Positions 30,601 through 40,750 of a stretch of DNA of 44,133 bases are shown here, piece by piece (the first letter of the stretch is position 1; each line of letters starts with the position of its first letter). Origin of the DNA: Chara braunii (Eukaryota > Streptophyta > Charophyceae > Charales > Characeae); contig BFEA01000003.1 in assembly GCA_003427395.1 (NCBI GenBank), positions 2,383,968 to 2,428,100 on the forward strand. Direction: 5' to 3'. Below the pieces are notes generated by a model, which saw nothing but the letters and a program-made list of their open reading frames with translations, had not been told where the DNA came from and ran no database searches. Position numbers and translations under genes: made by a program.

Positions 30601-30692
<92 letters not shown>
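29569..30692. repeat. (TC)n and (AC)n microsatellite with a 950-bp assembly gap
   Basis: TC repeat from about 29569 to 29650, N from 29651 to 30600, TC to 30650, then AC to 30692. The gap content is unknown; it may be only repeat. Confidence 0.97.
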
Positions 30693-30695
<3 letters not shown>

Positions 30696-31318
30696 GTCAC
30701 ACATTATGTCAAATATGTTCAACACACTAATACCATACAAACCCCCTATTTCCACTTCAAAATGCCAGCTCTGCCCCACAGCGCAACCTCTCAATCCAAT
30801 CCCAAACTTCAGGCTGGGCACCCGTGCCCTCACGGTGAGTCAATATCTGGCACACACATCAAGCAGGCAACAGCTGCCAGCAACCGCTCTCCCTATCTCG
30901 CCCCCCCCCCCCAAACCCCCCTCTCTTCATGGACAGCAGCAGCTTCTGGTTGGGGTCTCATCCCACCCTACTTACCGTTAGTAGTAGTGTAAAAGAATCG
31001 AAAAGAAGGGGCCGTAGAGGTCGGGCCGTGAAAGCAAAAATGTACTCCACCCTCCGGCTGTGGAAGGAAATTTTACGTATGTGGCGGCGGAGGTTGTTGG
31101 GCGGACCGCAGAATTCGGACTGCAAATGGAGGAACCGACCGACATGTGTGGGACCACACCGCTGTTGGGCCCATCACCCATACGGTGGTGAGCAGCTGAC
31201 GTCGCGTCACACAACCGTCCGGCGGGCCCACAAAAAATTGCAATCGGTGGGCAAGACCCAAAAAAGTCGGGAAAAAAAGAAAAAGAAAAAGAAAAGTCCG
31301 AAAAAAAAGGGGAACTAC
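30693..31318. other. No recognisable gene; one more TBL-like phrase
   Basis: A segment near 30840-30880 (ATCTGGCACACACATCAAGC) weakly resembles the TBL-derived fragments. The remainder is unassigned, with an AAG-rich tract at 31268-31310. Confidence 0.5.
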
Positions 31319-31491
31319 GCGGGAGTCACAAAAACGAGTTATAATTGCACTATGGGGCAAGGTACAGTTTGCAATTGCAGTTTGGGCAATGTATACCACC
31401 CAGCTTTCTGGCCAGGTAGGGTGCCCGAAGTGCAATTGCAAACTCTATCTTGCCCCATAGTGCAATTATAACTCGTTTTTGTGACTCCCGC
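31319..31491. mobile_element. Fold-back element (173 bp) with 42-bp perfect inverted repeats
   Basis: The first 42 bases (31319-31360) are the exact reverse complement of 31450-31491. Pairing continues with a few mismatches through TTTGCAATTGCA to about 31387/31422, leaving a loop of about 34 bases. No coding. A transcript would form a long, nearly perfect hairpin. Confidence 0.88.
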
Positions 31492-31619
31492 AAAGGAGCC
31501 GCAGGTTTTTGCTGCAGGGCCCACCGTGCGAACCCCTTGGACGGGTACTGGTTAGGTATAGCGGCTGTTTTGCACGTGTGTAGTTTCTGACTGAATGACG
31601 ATACACAAAGAGGCTCACC

Positions 31620-31737
31620 ACACCAATGTCGAAACTGGAGTTTTCGACATTTTTTCTTCAACATTTTTTCTTCACCACACAGACTGTTGAAGAAAAAATA
31701 TCGAAAACACTTCGAGAAGTGGTTTCGACATGGGTGT
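31620..31737. repeat. Second inverted-repeat element with GTCGAAA motifs
   Basis: Left arm 31620-31663 (ACACCAATGTCGAAAC to TTTTTTCTTCAACA) pairs with right arm 31685-31737 (TGTTGAAGAAAAAATATC to GGTTTCGACATGGGTGT), with a 9-base insertion in the right arm. Confidence 0.8.
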
Positions 31738-31968
31738 AGAATGGCCCGCCTGCAGCGGGTTGAGTTTCAACATCTCGGAAACGAGGTTGTGAAGGATGTG
31801 CAGCTTTTGACATCTATCAGGGTCCGGGTACTGGCGCTGCCTCGACTTCGGGTGCGTTCTTCTTCTTCTTCTTCTTCTTTTCCTTTTTTTCCACTTTGCT
31901 TATCCTGGGTCTTGGACATAGGGTGTGGCGAAGGCGGTCTTTGTATCAAAACGGTGAATGTCGAAAAT

Positions 31969-32086
31969 GGTCTGACAGTCGGCGAATATTCCACGGTTTT
32001 CGACACTGGTGTGGCAAGGCCCAAAGTGGTCTGACAGTTGGCGAATATTTCACCGTTTTCGACACTGGTGTGGTGAGGCCCAAAGG
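31969..32086. repeat. 59-bp tandem repeat, two copies
   Basis: GGTCTGACAGT(C/T)GGCGAATATT starts at 31969 and 32028. Each unit contains GTTTTCGACACTGGTGTGG. Confidence 0.9.
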
Positions 32087-32408
32087 CAGAGCAGATGGTG
32101 GCAACCTTCTCGACTACAAGGCTCGCCACACAGGATGTCGAAACCCAGGTTTCGACAATTTTGCATGGCCACACAGGCTTTCGAAGAATTGGGCTAAAAA
32201 AAAATCAACAGGTGTCAGAATGGTACGCTTGACAGCCACCCACCCCCATTCGTTTCCTCCCGCCTGCAGGAGACAGAAATTCGAAAGTGCCCCACCCACC
32301 TGCCTTTCGAGAATTGCGTTCGAATTCGCTTTGTCAGGGACTGTTCCGTGATGGCCGTGCCCTGTGGAAAGGCGGAGTCCATTTGGTCATGACCAAAAAC
32401 CTTGCCCC

Positions 32409-32585
32409 TCGACAGGCTGTGTGGCGGAGGGGGCGTAAACTGTGGACCGTCCGATTCTTTCTGACAGCTGTCAAAACTCAAAGAGTCTCAACAGCCTGTG
32501 TGGTGGAGGGGGCGAAAACTGTCGACAGTCCAATTTTTTTCTGACAGCTGTCGAAACTCAAAGAGTCTCGACAGCCTGTGTGGCG
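32409..32585. repeat. About 82-bp tandem repeat rich in GTCGAA and palindromes
   Basis: Two full copies and a partial third begin with ACAGCCTGTGTGG-type phrases. Each includes GACAGCTGTC and ends AACTCAAAGAGTCTC. It shares the TTTCGACA/TGTCGAAA motif with 31620-32160. Confidence 0.85.
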
Positions 32586-33089
32586 AGCCTCTACGTGCGA
32601 GCCACTTGTCTCTGGGTCTGACATCCCCAACAACAGCCACGAGGTCCGAAGGGGAATAGCGATGGCAAGTACGTCCGTGCAGATGGAACATACGTAGGGC
32701 AGATTTCCCAATCAGGAAAAAAAAAAAAAAAAGAAGAAGAAAGATTTCCCAATCGCGTCACTACGGCCTTCCAGAGCAACCGGTACTCTACACAGCGTGA
32801 GGGCACAGGCCTGTCAGATGGGGCGCTGGCTGGACTGGGAGTTGGGTTTCCGGCCTCAACTGTCCCAATCGTGAGGCAAGGGTCCCAAATCGAGCCGCAT
32901 TCCCACCGCCCGGACCGGCCCTTGCTCTTCACATGAAACATACAGCCACGGACAGACCAGGCCCGCCAACGGACGAAAAAAAACAGGAGAAAAAAATCAA
33001 CAAAATAATAAAATACGCCATTTTTTTTTTTTTTTTATAAGGCTAATTTTTTAAGCCCAACCAAACAATTACCTGTCAAATCTGGACAG
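32586..33089. other. No recognisable gene
   Basis: A poly-A run at 32717-32733 lies between two copies of AGATTTCCCAATC (about 32702 and 32743). The rest is unassigned. Confidence 0.6.
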
Positions 33090-33475
33090 GACGGCCTTTC
33101 AGGCCTTTTTTATTGTCATTATAGTATTACGGGCACCACGTAGCAGTAGCAGCCACATCCGTGCTCAAGCCTCCAACGAGGGAACATGCGGGAGCTGCAC
33201 CCACCAGCAGCAGGTGCGATACCTGCTACAGCAGGTGGGCGATACCGGCCAGGGGTCAGCCGGTAGCATCAGGACCGAGCTTCTTCGATCCCCTCCCCCT
33301 GTGAACATCAGCAGTCTCTGCTCAATGCCACTCGGGGGGATCACCGGCATATCTCTAGGTGGCGGGCGCCAAGCTTGCCCAGGAAGGTGCATGAGGCCAA
33401 TGGGGATTGAACCCAAGACCTCCTGAATGCCACTTGCGTGCCTTACCAACTGAGCTAGGCCGCTGGGCCAATGGG
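33090..33475 (-). mobile_element. tRNA-derived SINE
   Basis: On the minus strand the head reads CCTAGCTCAGTTGGTAAGGC (A-box type) then GGGTTCAATCCCC (B box) with tRNA spacing of about 45 bases. The acceptor and anticodon arms do not pair properly, so it is not a functional tRNA. A tRNA-unrelated body of about 270 bases follows and ends in an A-rich ATAAAAAAGG tail. RNA polymerase III promoter boxes and this layout define a SINE. Confidence 0.75.
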
Positions 33476-33847
33476 TCGCTGCGCCACTTACTGACGGCCA
33501 ATTCGGTCGCGTTTCGGGACGTGTTCTCTCTGCTTTTTCTTTCTTCTCTTCTCTCTTCTTTCTTCTTTCCTCTCTTTCTCCTTTGAGGATGTTGCTCGTT
33601 TGACCATTGAACGTTTATGTTTGCTTTGGAGCACTGATGTCTTACCCGATGGATTACGCCATATTTTTGGGAAGAGAGACAGGACCTTTCCATTTTTTCT
33701 ACTTATTCTATTTCGGCCAAAATGCGCTCCCATCATTCGCTCCAACATTGCCACGTCTCCTCAAGTTTCCACTACCGGTAGCCCCCTTCACTTGCGCAAC
33801 AAGGTGGGATACGCGAAAAAACAGTAAGTAGGGTGCGACGAGGCCCT

Positions 33848-35908
33848 TTAGTCACTGACCGACCCTTCCTTTGCGAGATTCATTTCCATCAACATCAGCA
33901 GTATTTCGTTCCAAGTGTCTGGCACACCAGGAAGGCACCAGTGCGAGCAGTCGCTCCGCCCTGTCCCCGTATAATTGGACGGATGGCCGTCAATGCGGAA
34001 GTAGGAGATGTGGGTGATATCCAGGTAATCAAGCGCACACTCGGGGCACGACTTCATGGCGCGCTTCCACGAGGCCTCAACTTCCGCTGGAAGTTTTATT
34101 TGCCGCCTCCTCGTGAGGAACAACTTCATCATTTTGTCATCGGTAATCGGGAGATCGGCACCACATCGGCCTCCCGTGTTCCATTCTCCCCTCGTGAAGT
34201 GCACGGGGGAGAAGGAGCGAAAATAGGCCTGGCCTCTGAAGGACCCGTTCCGCATAAGCTGGGTTATATGCTCCGCCGCCAAACGTACGGCCAGGCCGGC
34301 TGCTGTTTCCTTCGACATTTCGGGCCGAGGAATACCCCCCTGCGCAAATCTGATCTTGCGAGCTGTCAGCTTCTGGTAGTTCCACCAATGAGCCGTGTTC
34401 AAAACGATGACGTCAACGGAATCAAGTTTGGCAATCCAACCGGACGCTAATCTGTCCACGTGGAGTTCCCACCACGGAGCACTGTCAAAACCTCTTTGCT
34501 CTCCTCCTCCTCCTCCTCCTTGTGGTTGTCGTCCTCCTGCTGGACTTGGACTTAGCGTTCTCCGACTACCTGTAGTAGTAGGATTACGCCTATCTCTGCC
34601 TGCCCAAAAACATCCTCCTCCTGCTACTCCTGCTCCTCCTCCTACTCCCGCTCCCCCTCCTAGTCCTACTCCTTTTCGTTGTCGTCCTGGCCGTCCTGAT
34701 GTTGTACTTGTACAGAGCGTCCTCCTACCAGTAGTACTATTACTTATACCTCTGCCAGTTGTATTTCTCTCGCCGTGTACTTGCCTCACAGCAGCACCAG
34801 GAGCACTAACAGAAGCAGGAGAATGACGACGGATCGAGGTAGGAGGAGGAAGAGGAAGAGGAAGAGGAAGGCTCCGCTCGGTCTGGCCCGGGATCTCCCG
34901 CCCATTGTCCTGCTCTTGAAGACGTACTAGGTATGGGGCCCAGAACTGGCATACTCTGACCTGGAGCTCTCCTGCCCATACCCTGCATAACTGGTGGTCC
35001 GCCGTGGAAAAACTTGCAGGCGGGCCGTACTGCGCGGCAATCATACAAGTGAGGGATAAGAACATGTTCTGTCCCAAGCTGTCCCCTGCGAAAGCCAAAG
35101 TCGCGAAATTGTCCGACTCTGTGAAATTGTCCGCCGGCTTGCCAACGGCCTCCTCAGGAACGGCGGACATGCTGCTTTCGCTCGCCATCGTGTTCGGCTC
35201 CTTCTCGGTCTTCACCGCCTCCTGGCCGCCTTCTTCCCCGCCGCCATCGCCATCATCGTCACGAGCTCCAGCACCCCCTGCTTGGGATGATGATCTCGCT
35301 TTCCGCCATAGCCGCCGCTTCTTGATACAGTGCAAAGCTTGGACAAATCGACGCACGCTGAACTCGGGAATGTGACACGTGGACGCCTGCCATCGCCAGT
35401 GCTGATAGGTGTCATTCTGCCTTCCGGCTTGAGTGCAATTATGCTTATCGAGAACTGGACAAAACGGGTATGGGCTCGGCCTCTCGAGATCCAGCACCCA
35501 TCGCCCTTGCATGTAATTACGGTGGCAATCAGAAATAGTAGAATTAGCAAAAGCGGCGTGGAGATTAGTGTAATTGCACGAAAAACTTTCCCAGAAAGGT
35601 AACTTTTCTGGTGTCGTCCAATTCGCTGTGGTCAGCGATCCGCCTTGCAAACTTGCAAAGAAATCGACGGTCCAGAAACGACTCCGAGGCAGAACAAAGA
35701 CCGTCAGAATCATGCACAATCCAGAGATCACAATCAAAGACCACCCCGGTTTACCCACACGATTCAACGTGGCCTTGATGGCCTGTCCATAGCCACGAGC
35801 AAGAGTATTTCCGCCCTCCTCAACAGCCCTGCTCTTGCCCGCAATTGCCGACTGCGCTTCTTTCGTCACCATTCGCATTGCTCCTCTATCCTCGTCATCC
35901 TTCTTCAC

Positions 35909-35914
<6 letters not shown>
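33848..35914 (-). CDS. Trichome-birefringence-like (TBL) polysaccharide O-acetyltransferase
   Basis: An uninterrupted minus-strand frame. With the start at 35914 (Met after an Arg-Glu microsatellite string) the product has 688 residues; an earlier ATG at 35986 would add 24 repeat-derived residues. Numbering from that earlier Met: one membrane anchor (81-100, GWSLIVISGLCMILTVFVLP), a PMR5N/TBL domain with GRWVLD (161-166) and YQHWRWQ (197-199 WRW), the GDS motif with nucleophile Ser (FAGDSLGQN, 301-303), HFTRGEWNTGG (about 596-606), and the DxxH motif DCSHWCLPGVPDTWNE (D679, H682). TBL proteins are Golgi type II membrane enzymes that acetylate xylan, mannan, pectin or xyloglucan. Two low-complexity inserts (about 225-290 acidic Gly/Glu; about 360-500 Gly/Pro/Arg) make it longer than usual. 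No introns are evident, unlike many land-plant TBL genes. The substrate cannot be inferred. Confidence 0.92.
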
Positions 35915-35966
<52 letters not shown>

Positions 35967-36013
35967 CTGCAGAAGTCCTTCCTCACTTCTTCAGAAGTCC
36001 TTCCTCACTTCTC
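35915..36013 (-). promoter_or_regulatory. TBL 5' leader: TC microsatellite and duplicated 23-mer
   Basis: A TC/GA tract (35915-35961) abuts the chosen start codon. Immediately upstream CAGAAGTCCTTCCTCACTTCT occurs twice in tandem (about 35969-36012). GA-rich leaders are common near plant promoters, but no TATA box was identified. Confidence 0.5.
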
Positions 36014-36147
36014 GAGTGGTCAGGGATTGTTCTTGTCGCCTTCTTCAGGCGGATGAGACCGCCGTGCCGCATCATCCATGGATGATGGAGGGCAACCGGC
36101 GCAGCAGCGCACTCTGAAATCGACGGGTGGACTTCGGGCTTCGCTGC

Positions 36148-36552
36148 ACTATCCACATCTGCTCACGTTTGGCGGGTGAATCTTCCCTGAAAGCTGCTGC
36201 TGTACCCTCGTAGTCGTACTGCGTATTTTCCACATTTGTCGGAGAGTGAAGGAGCGAGGCCCTTTGCCACGACATCGGATTCCATCGCTACCGATGGCGG
36301 CTTCATAAGAACGGAACCTATTCCTTCTCACAGTCTCCGACGGTTCGGACGCCGTCCCCGTACGATGCACTTCATGAGGCCGTCCACGTACGATGCAGCT
36401 CACCCCCGCGTACGGCTTCATGAGTGAGGCGGGACAGAATTTCTTGAAAGAAATTTGTTGGTCGACACATGCGTGTCATCCTTGACTGCGCAGCGGGGCC
36501 ATGCTTAACCCCTTTTTTTATTTCCCAACAGTAAGCCATGCTAATCGTCTAT
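36148..36552. repeat. 0.4-kb direct repeat, copy 1
   Basis: About 400 bases from ACTATCCACATCTGCTCAC to TAATCGTCTATT match 37260-37661 with scattered substitutions. Contains a conserved palindromic AATTTCT-x-AAGAAATT hairpin and repeated CGTACGATGCA. The 0.7-kb spacing suggests a TRIM-like terminal-repeat pair or a segmental duplication. No PBS, polypurine tract or ribozyme was seen. Confidence 0.85.
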
Positions 36553-37008
36553 TCTTTTTTCATTCAAGAAAAAACCTTTCGACTTTGTCGGCCCACAACT
36601 TCCCCTGAGCACAATTGGTTGGTGTAGGTTGCACCCCACGTACTTGTCCCGAGCCTGGCATAGCGCCCTTACAGACTAACGACCTCAATAGCTCAGCGCG
36701 ACTCGGACTATGCTCATTTCATCATATCCTAAGGGATGATCCTCTACTTGGTTTCGAGTGGGGACGTGTGCCTTTCCTGGGGGAAAGTTGATGTGGGATG
36801 GATGCTACTCCCTTGGGCAGGTGAGTAGTAAGGGGTTGGTTGGGTGCATGGTGATACCGTGGCAGTCCTATGGTGGGGAGGGTTGCCTTGTAGGGAAACC
36901 AATGTCAAATCAAGAGGTGTGTCCTACTCTCAATGTCTGTGGACCCATTTCGGGGTGGTGGGTTATCAGAGGTAGGTTGGGGGTAGTTGTTAGACGGCGG
37001 CCTCCCTT

Positions 37009-37068
<60 letters not shown>

Positions 37069-37098
37069 CTAAGATCTGAATCTCCCACCTCCCTTAGT

Positions 37099-37160
<62 letters not shown>

Positions 37161-37191
37161 CCCACTAAGATCTGAATCTCCCGCCTCCCTT

Positions 37192-37247
<56 letters not shown>

Positions 37248-37259
37248 CCTGGACCAGCT
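36553..37259. other. Interval between the 0.4-kb repeats
   Basis: No gene recognised. The right part (37002-37250) is three TC microsatellites joined by copies of ACTAAGATCTGAATCTCCC and GCCTCCCTTAGTCC, a composite tandem repeat; one unit also contains an AC run. Confidence 0.75.
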
Positions 37260-37661
37260 ACTATCCACATCTGCTCACCTTTGGCGGGTGAATCTTCCCC
37301 GAAAGCTGCTACGATACCCTCATAGCTGTACATCGTCTTTTCCACATTTGTCGGAGAGTGAAGGAGGCTGGCCCTTTGCCACGACATCGGAGTCCATCGC
37401 TACCGACAGTCGATGGCGGCTTCATGAGAACAAAACATATTCCTTCTCACGACCTCCGATGGTTCTGACACCGTCCCCATACGATGCACTTCATGCGGCC
37501 GTCCACGTACAATGCACCTCACCTCCGCGTACGACTTCATGAGGCGGGACTGAATTTCTCGAAAGAAATTTGTTGGTCAACACATGCGTGCCATCCCTGA
37601 TTGCGCAGGGGCCATGCTTAACCCCCTTTTCTTTTCCCAATAAGCCATGCTAATCGTTTAT
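37260..37661. repeat. 0.4-kb direct repeat, copy 2
   Basis: See the partner at 36148-36552; it has an extra CAGTCGATGG near 37408 and lacks a few short segments. It directly follows a TC microsatellite. Confidence 0.85.
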
Positions 37662-39151
37662 GAGGGCATACTCACACGGAAACCTCAAATCCGCAATTTG
37701 GGAAGGGCCGATTTGAGGTTTTGGGCATGATTCACGTCACACTGATGTGCCTTTTCAGATGGGACAAGGTCGCGGCCGTCTGGAGAAATGGGGATTTGGT
37801 ACTTGGCTGGTCACACGGCGCCATGCAAGAAGTTTTGTGAACGAAGTTTTGCCAATTTTCGAAGAAAAATGCAACAAATGAAAAATGACATTTGCGGTGG
37901 ACCCCACTGGCCGGCAGCTGGAAACTGGTGTTCGCCACAAAAAACGGCTAACCATGGTTGAAAAAAACTTGACGCATTTTGAAGGGACCCCACCGCGGAC
38001 CGATAGTTTGAGCACTGGAAAAGGCATGACATACCCGAATAGGAAACCGCCGAAGGGAATGTCGCTATTGCGTTTTGACCTATTTTAGGGCCTCGCTGTC
38101 GAGCGCATTGGTTCGGCACCGCACCAGGGCAGCGCGGGACCCTCCCGGCCGCGTCATGCAGGAGTTGGTTTAAAAATCCTTCATCGCAAAATATACATGG
38201 AGCTTCCGCAAGCCGCTCCGGCCGAGTGCGCCAGCCATACCTCTCGCGAGCCCCTACGACAGGATAGGGCCTACGCGAGGCACGACTTACCTCCACCTTA
38301 GGGGAGCTGTCACCTCCCTTAGGTGGGCGTATCCCCGCCGAGCTACCAGTCCACAGCACGAAAGTTAATCAGTTGCAATCGCAGAGGTGGACCAGCCGAG
38401 GGTGTTTCTCCTTCGCTGTAGCATAGGGGGTACGCGCGGTAATACGCCTCTATCGGACCCGCACGCAAACCGACATCTCGGGAGGCTGAAGTCCCGAGCG
38501 CGGCTCGTCGTCGGTCGACTAGGACGCATCCAACACACCACGCGCACACCACTTTATGATCACAAAAATAAAACACACACACACACGCACACGCAACACG
38601 ACACAACACAAACAACGCGACAACACTCTTAGCCCCTCGGTAGCCAACCCATAACTTTTCGATGCGGAAATCGGATAGGCGTCGCGCGTGAGCCTTGATA
38701 TAAAACCGCGCGGACGCAGGGCTAACTCATATCGACTTGCAATGCAAACGTACGCAAGCAATCGCAATAATGGCGTATTATGTAGTGCCCATAATCATGT
38801 CCTCGTTAATCTCGAGGATCGCATTCGACACTCAAGTGTCGGTTGACACGCGCCTTGAGGGTAAATCTCTCGACGCTGGACAACCGCCAAACGCGATTGA
38901 AGACCACACACCCTCTTCTGCACTCTGTGCAGAGTGAGGCAAATAGGCTCTGCACGGGGGCAGATTCCTTCCCTGCAGAGTCTAGGGTTTGGGATGTCCT
39001 GGACAAAGACATTGAATCTCGGCCCAGGACCAATGTCCGACTATAAAAATCTTTAAAAAACAAAGGATAAAAAGGGATCTCCCTTTTCTCTCAAACCCAT
39101 AATCTGTTTAACCCTTACGCGGGGTCCCAGTAGGCCGCACGAAACACTCGA

Positions 39152-39152
<1 letters not shown>
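37662..39152. other. No recognisable gene; small inverted repeats
   Basis: A perfect 12-bp inverted repeat AAACCTCAAATC/GATTTGAGGTTT lies at about 37680-37720. A 7-bp hairpin CACTCTG/CAGAGTG is at 38921-38936, and a plant telo-box-like TAGGGTTT is near 38983. Minus frames at 37811-38359 have no recognised domain. Confidence 0.55.

Positions 39153-39250
<98 letters not shown>
39153..39250. repeat. (AT)n then (AG)n microsatellite
   Basis: About 42 bases of AT followed by about 55 of AG with one AAAG interruption. Confidence 0.96.
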
Positions 39251-39896
39251 GGTTGTTAATATAAGACGATCACTTCTCACAGTCACAGTGGGGCTCCTCT
39301 CACCCATATATGTATGTAATCGCACGCAGTCATATCCAAATGCCGAACCACAACCATACCTGCAATCACATCAAAGATACATCCAGAAGTCCACGCACTA
39401 CATGGGGTCAACTTCAACCATTCCTTGCATTCATACCCCTCGCTTTAGCCATACAAGCCTCACTCGTGCAACTCTTAAATAAATACTCAGTACTTTTGTT
39501 GGATGACCATTCAATAAAGTCCGGGTGAAAACACAACAAAACAGTTCAATCACAAGGCTAAAGCCTTTAGGTTGAGTGGTAGGAGTGAATTGGAGTTGAA
39601 TCGTAAACCGAGGAATCGGCAATCGACCTGTTATCAGTGATAACAGAAGATGATCCTCAAGGGATTAAGCTAAATCTAGTCATGAACTTGAATCAAACGA
39701 TCAAGAGGACCTGTAACACATGGCAGGTCAATGCCCTATGCTAAACCCATAATTCCATGGAGAACAATCTCCATATCATGACCTTACCCAAACATCCCAA
39801 TGTACCTCTAAACCAGTGCCCAAAGCAAAGGTAGACTAATGGCAGAATCTCCCCTATTCAGGGTGGATCGCCAGAATCGTCACCTGTCAAAATATA
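39251..39896. other. No recognisable gene
   Basis: Contains a near-perfect short palindrome TGTTATCAGTGATAACA (39630-39646). Otherwise unassigned. Confidence 0.6.
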
Positions 39897-40500
39897 ATCT
39901 ATCTCCTCTAAACTAAGAAAATTTCGGCAGCGCTCCCTGTAGGAAAAGTGTCTTTTCAAAATTTATATAAGTCCAAACATGAAAGCAAAAATAATATTTA
40001 ACTCCGGAAAGTCAAATTTTGTCTAACTCCCTGAATTACTAAAAATTTGGGCAGCACTCCCTTTAGAAAGGGAGACTTCCGAGATTTGTACTAAGTCAGA
40101 TATGAACTAAGAAGATAACTTTGAGTTCAACTTAGACAAGATTTAATTAACTCCTTAGTTTTGCAGAAATTTCGGCAGCACTCTCTCTAGAAAAGTGCTA
40201 TTCCAAAATTTATATAAGGCTAAGTTCAGAATTTGAGAATAATTTTGACTTCTTCAAAATTCAATTTTGTCTAACTCCTTGAATTAGCAAAAATTTGGGC
40301 AGCACCCCCTTTAAAAAATGAGACTTTCCATATTTTTACTAGGCCAGATATAAAAAAAAGACAAGTTGAACTTTGACAAGTCAACAGTTGACTAACTCCT
40401 TGGATTTGTAGAAATTTTGGCAGCGCTTCCCGTAGAGAAAGTAGCTGGTCAAGATTTATACAAAACCAAGTAAAAAAAATGATCCCAGAAAATGCGAGAA
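39897..40500. repeat. 124-bp satellite, five diverged copies
   Basis: The phrase TTYGGCAGCRCTCCCT recurs at about 39923, 40048, 40172, 40296 and 40417, a spacing of 121-125 bases. Each is preceded by TAACTCCTTGAATT and followed by CAAAATTTATATAAG. The units end at a 38-bp two-copy repeat (about 40469-40545). Confidence 0.9.
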
Positions 40501-40750
40501 TTGATCTAAGTAAAAAAACTTAGCTCAGAAAATGCAAGAATTGAAACTAACTCCTATAGATCTAACACGTGGCGAGCGACTAAAACTACCTATCAAACTG
40601 AAACTCAGACAAAGTAGTAACCTCACTCAGCCACATGCAGACCAAACCACAAAGGTAATCTCTCTCACCATCCCGAGTTTATCCAGACAACAATAGTTCA
40701 TGATCTTTCAAGGATTTAACCCTTTATACCCTGCTTACATAAGACATAAA

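Noticed and set aside
29498-30992. 400-500-residue open frames across the gap
   Set aside because: Almost all residues are N-derived X flanked by TC-repeat Ser-Leu or Arg-Glu.
33395-33475. Functional tRNA gene
   Set aside because: A and B boxes are good, but the acceptor and anticodon stems do not pair and the unit continues into a SINE body.
36148-37661. Retrozyme (ribozyme-bearing terminal repeat element)
   Set aside because: Neither 0.4-kb repeat contains a CUGANGA/GAAA arrangement on either strand.
38090-38420. Possible rRNA fragment (GC-rich, structured)
   Set aside because: No recognisable 5S, 5.8S, 18S or 28S signature could be read.
39560-39640. Possible second tRNA or SINE head (TAGGTTGAGTGGTAGG ... 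GAGTTGAATCG)
   Set aside because: The A-box and B-box resemblance is weak and no cloverleaf forms.
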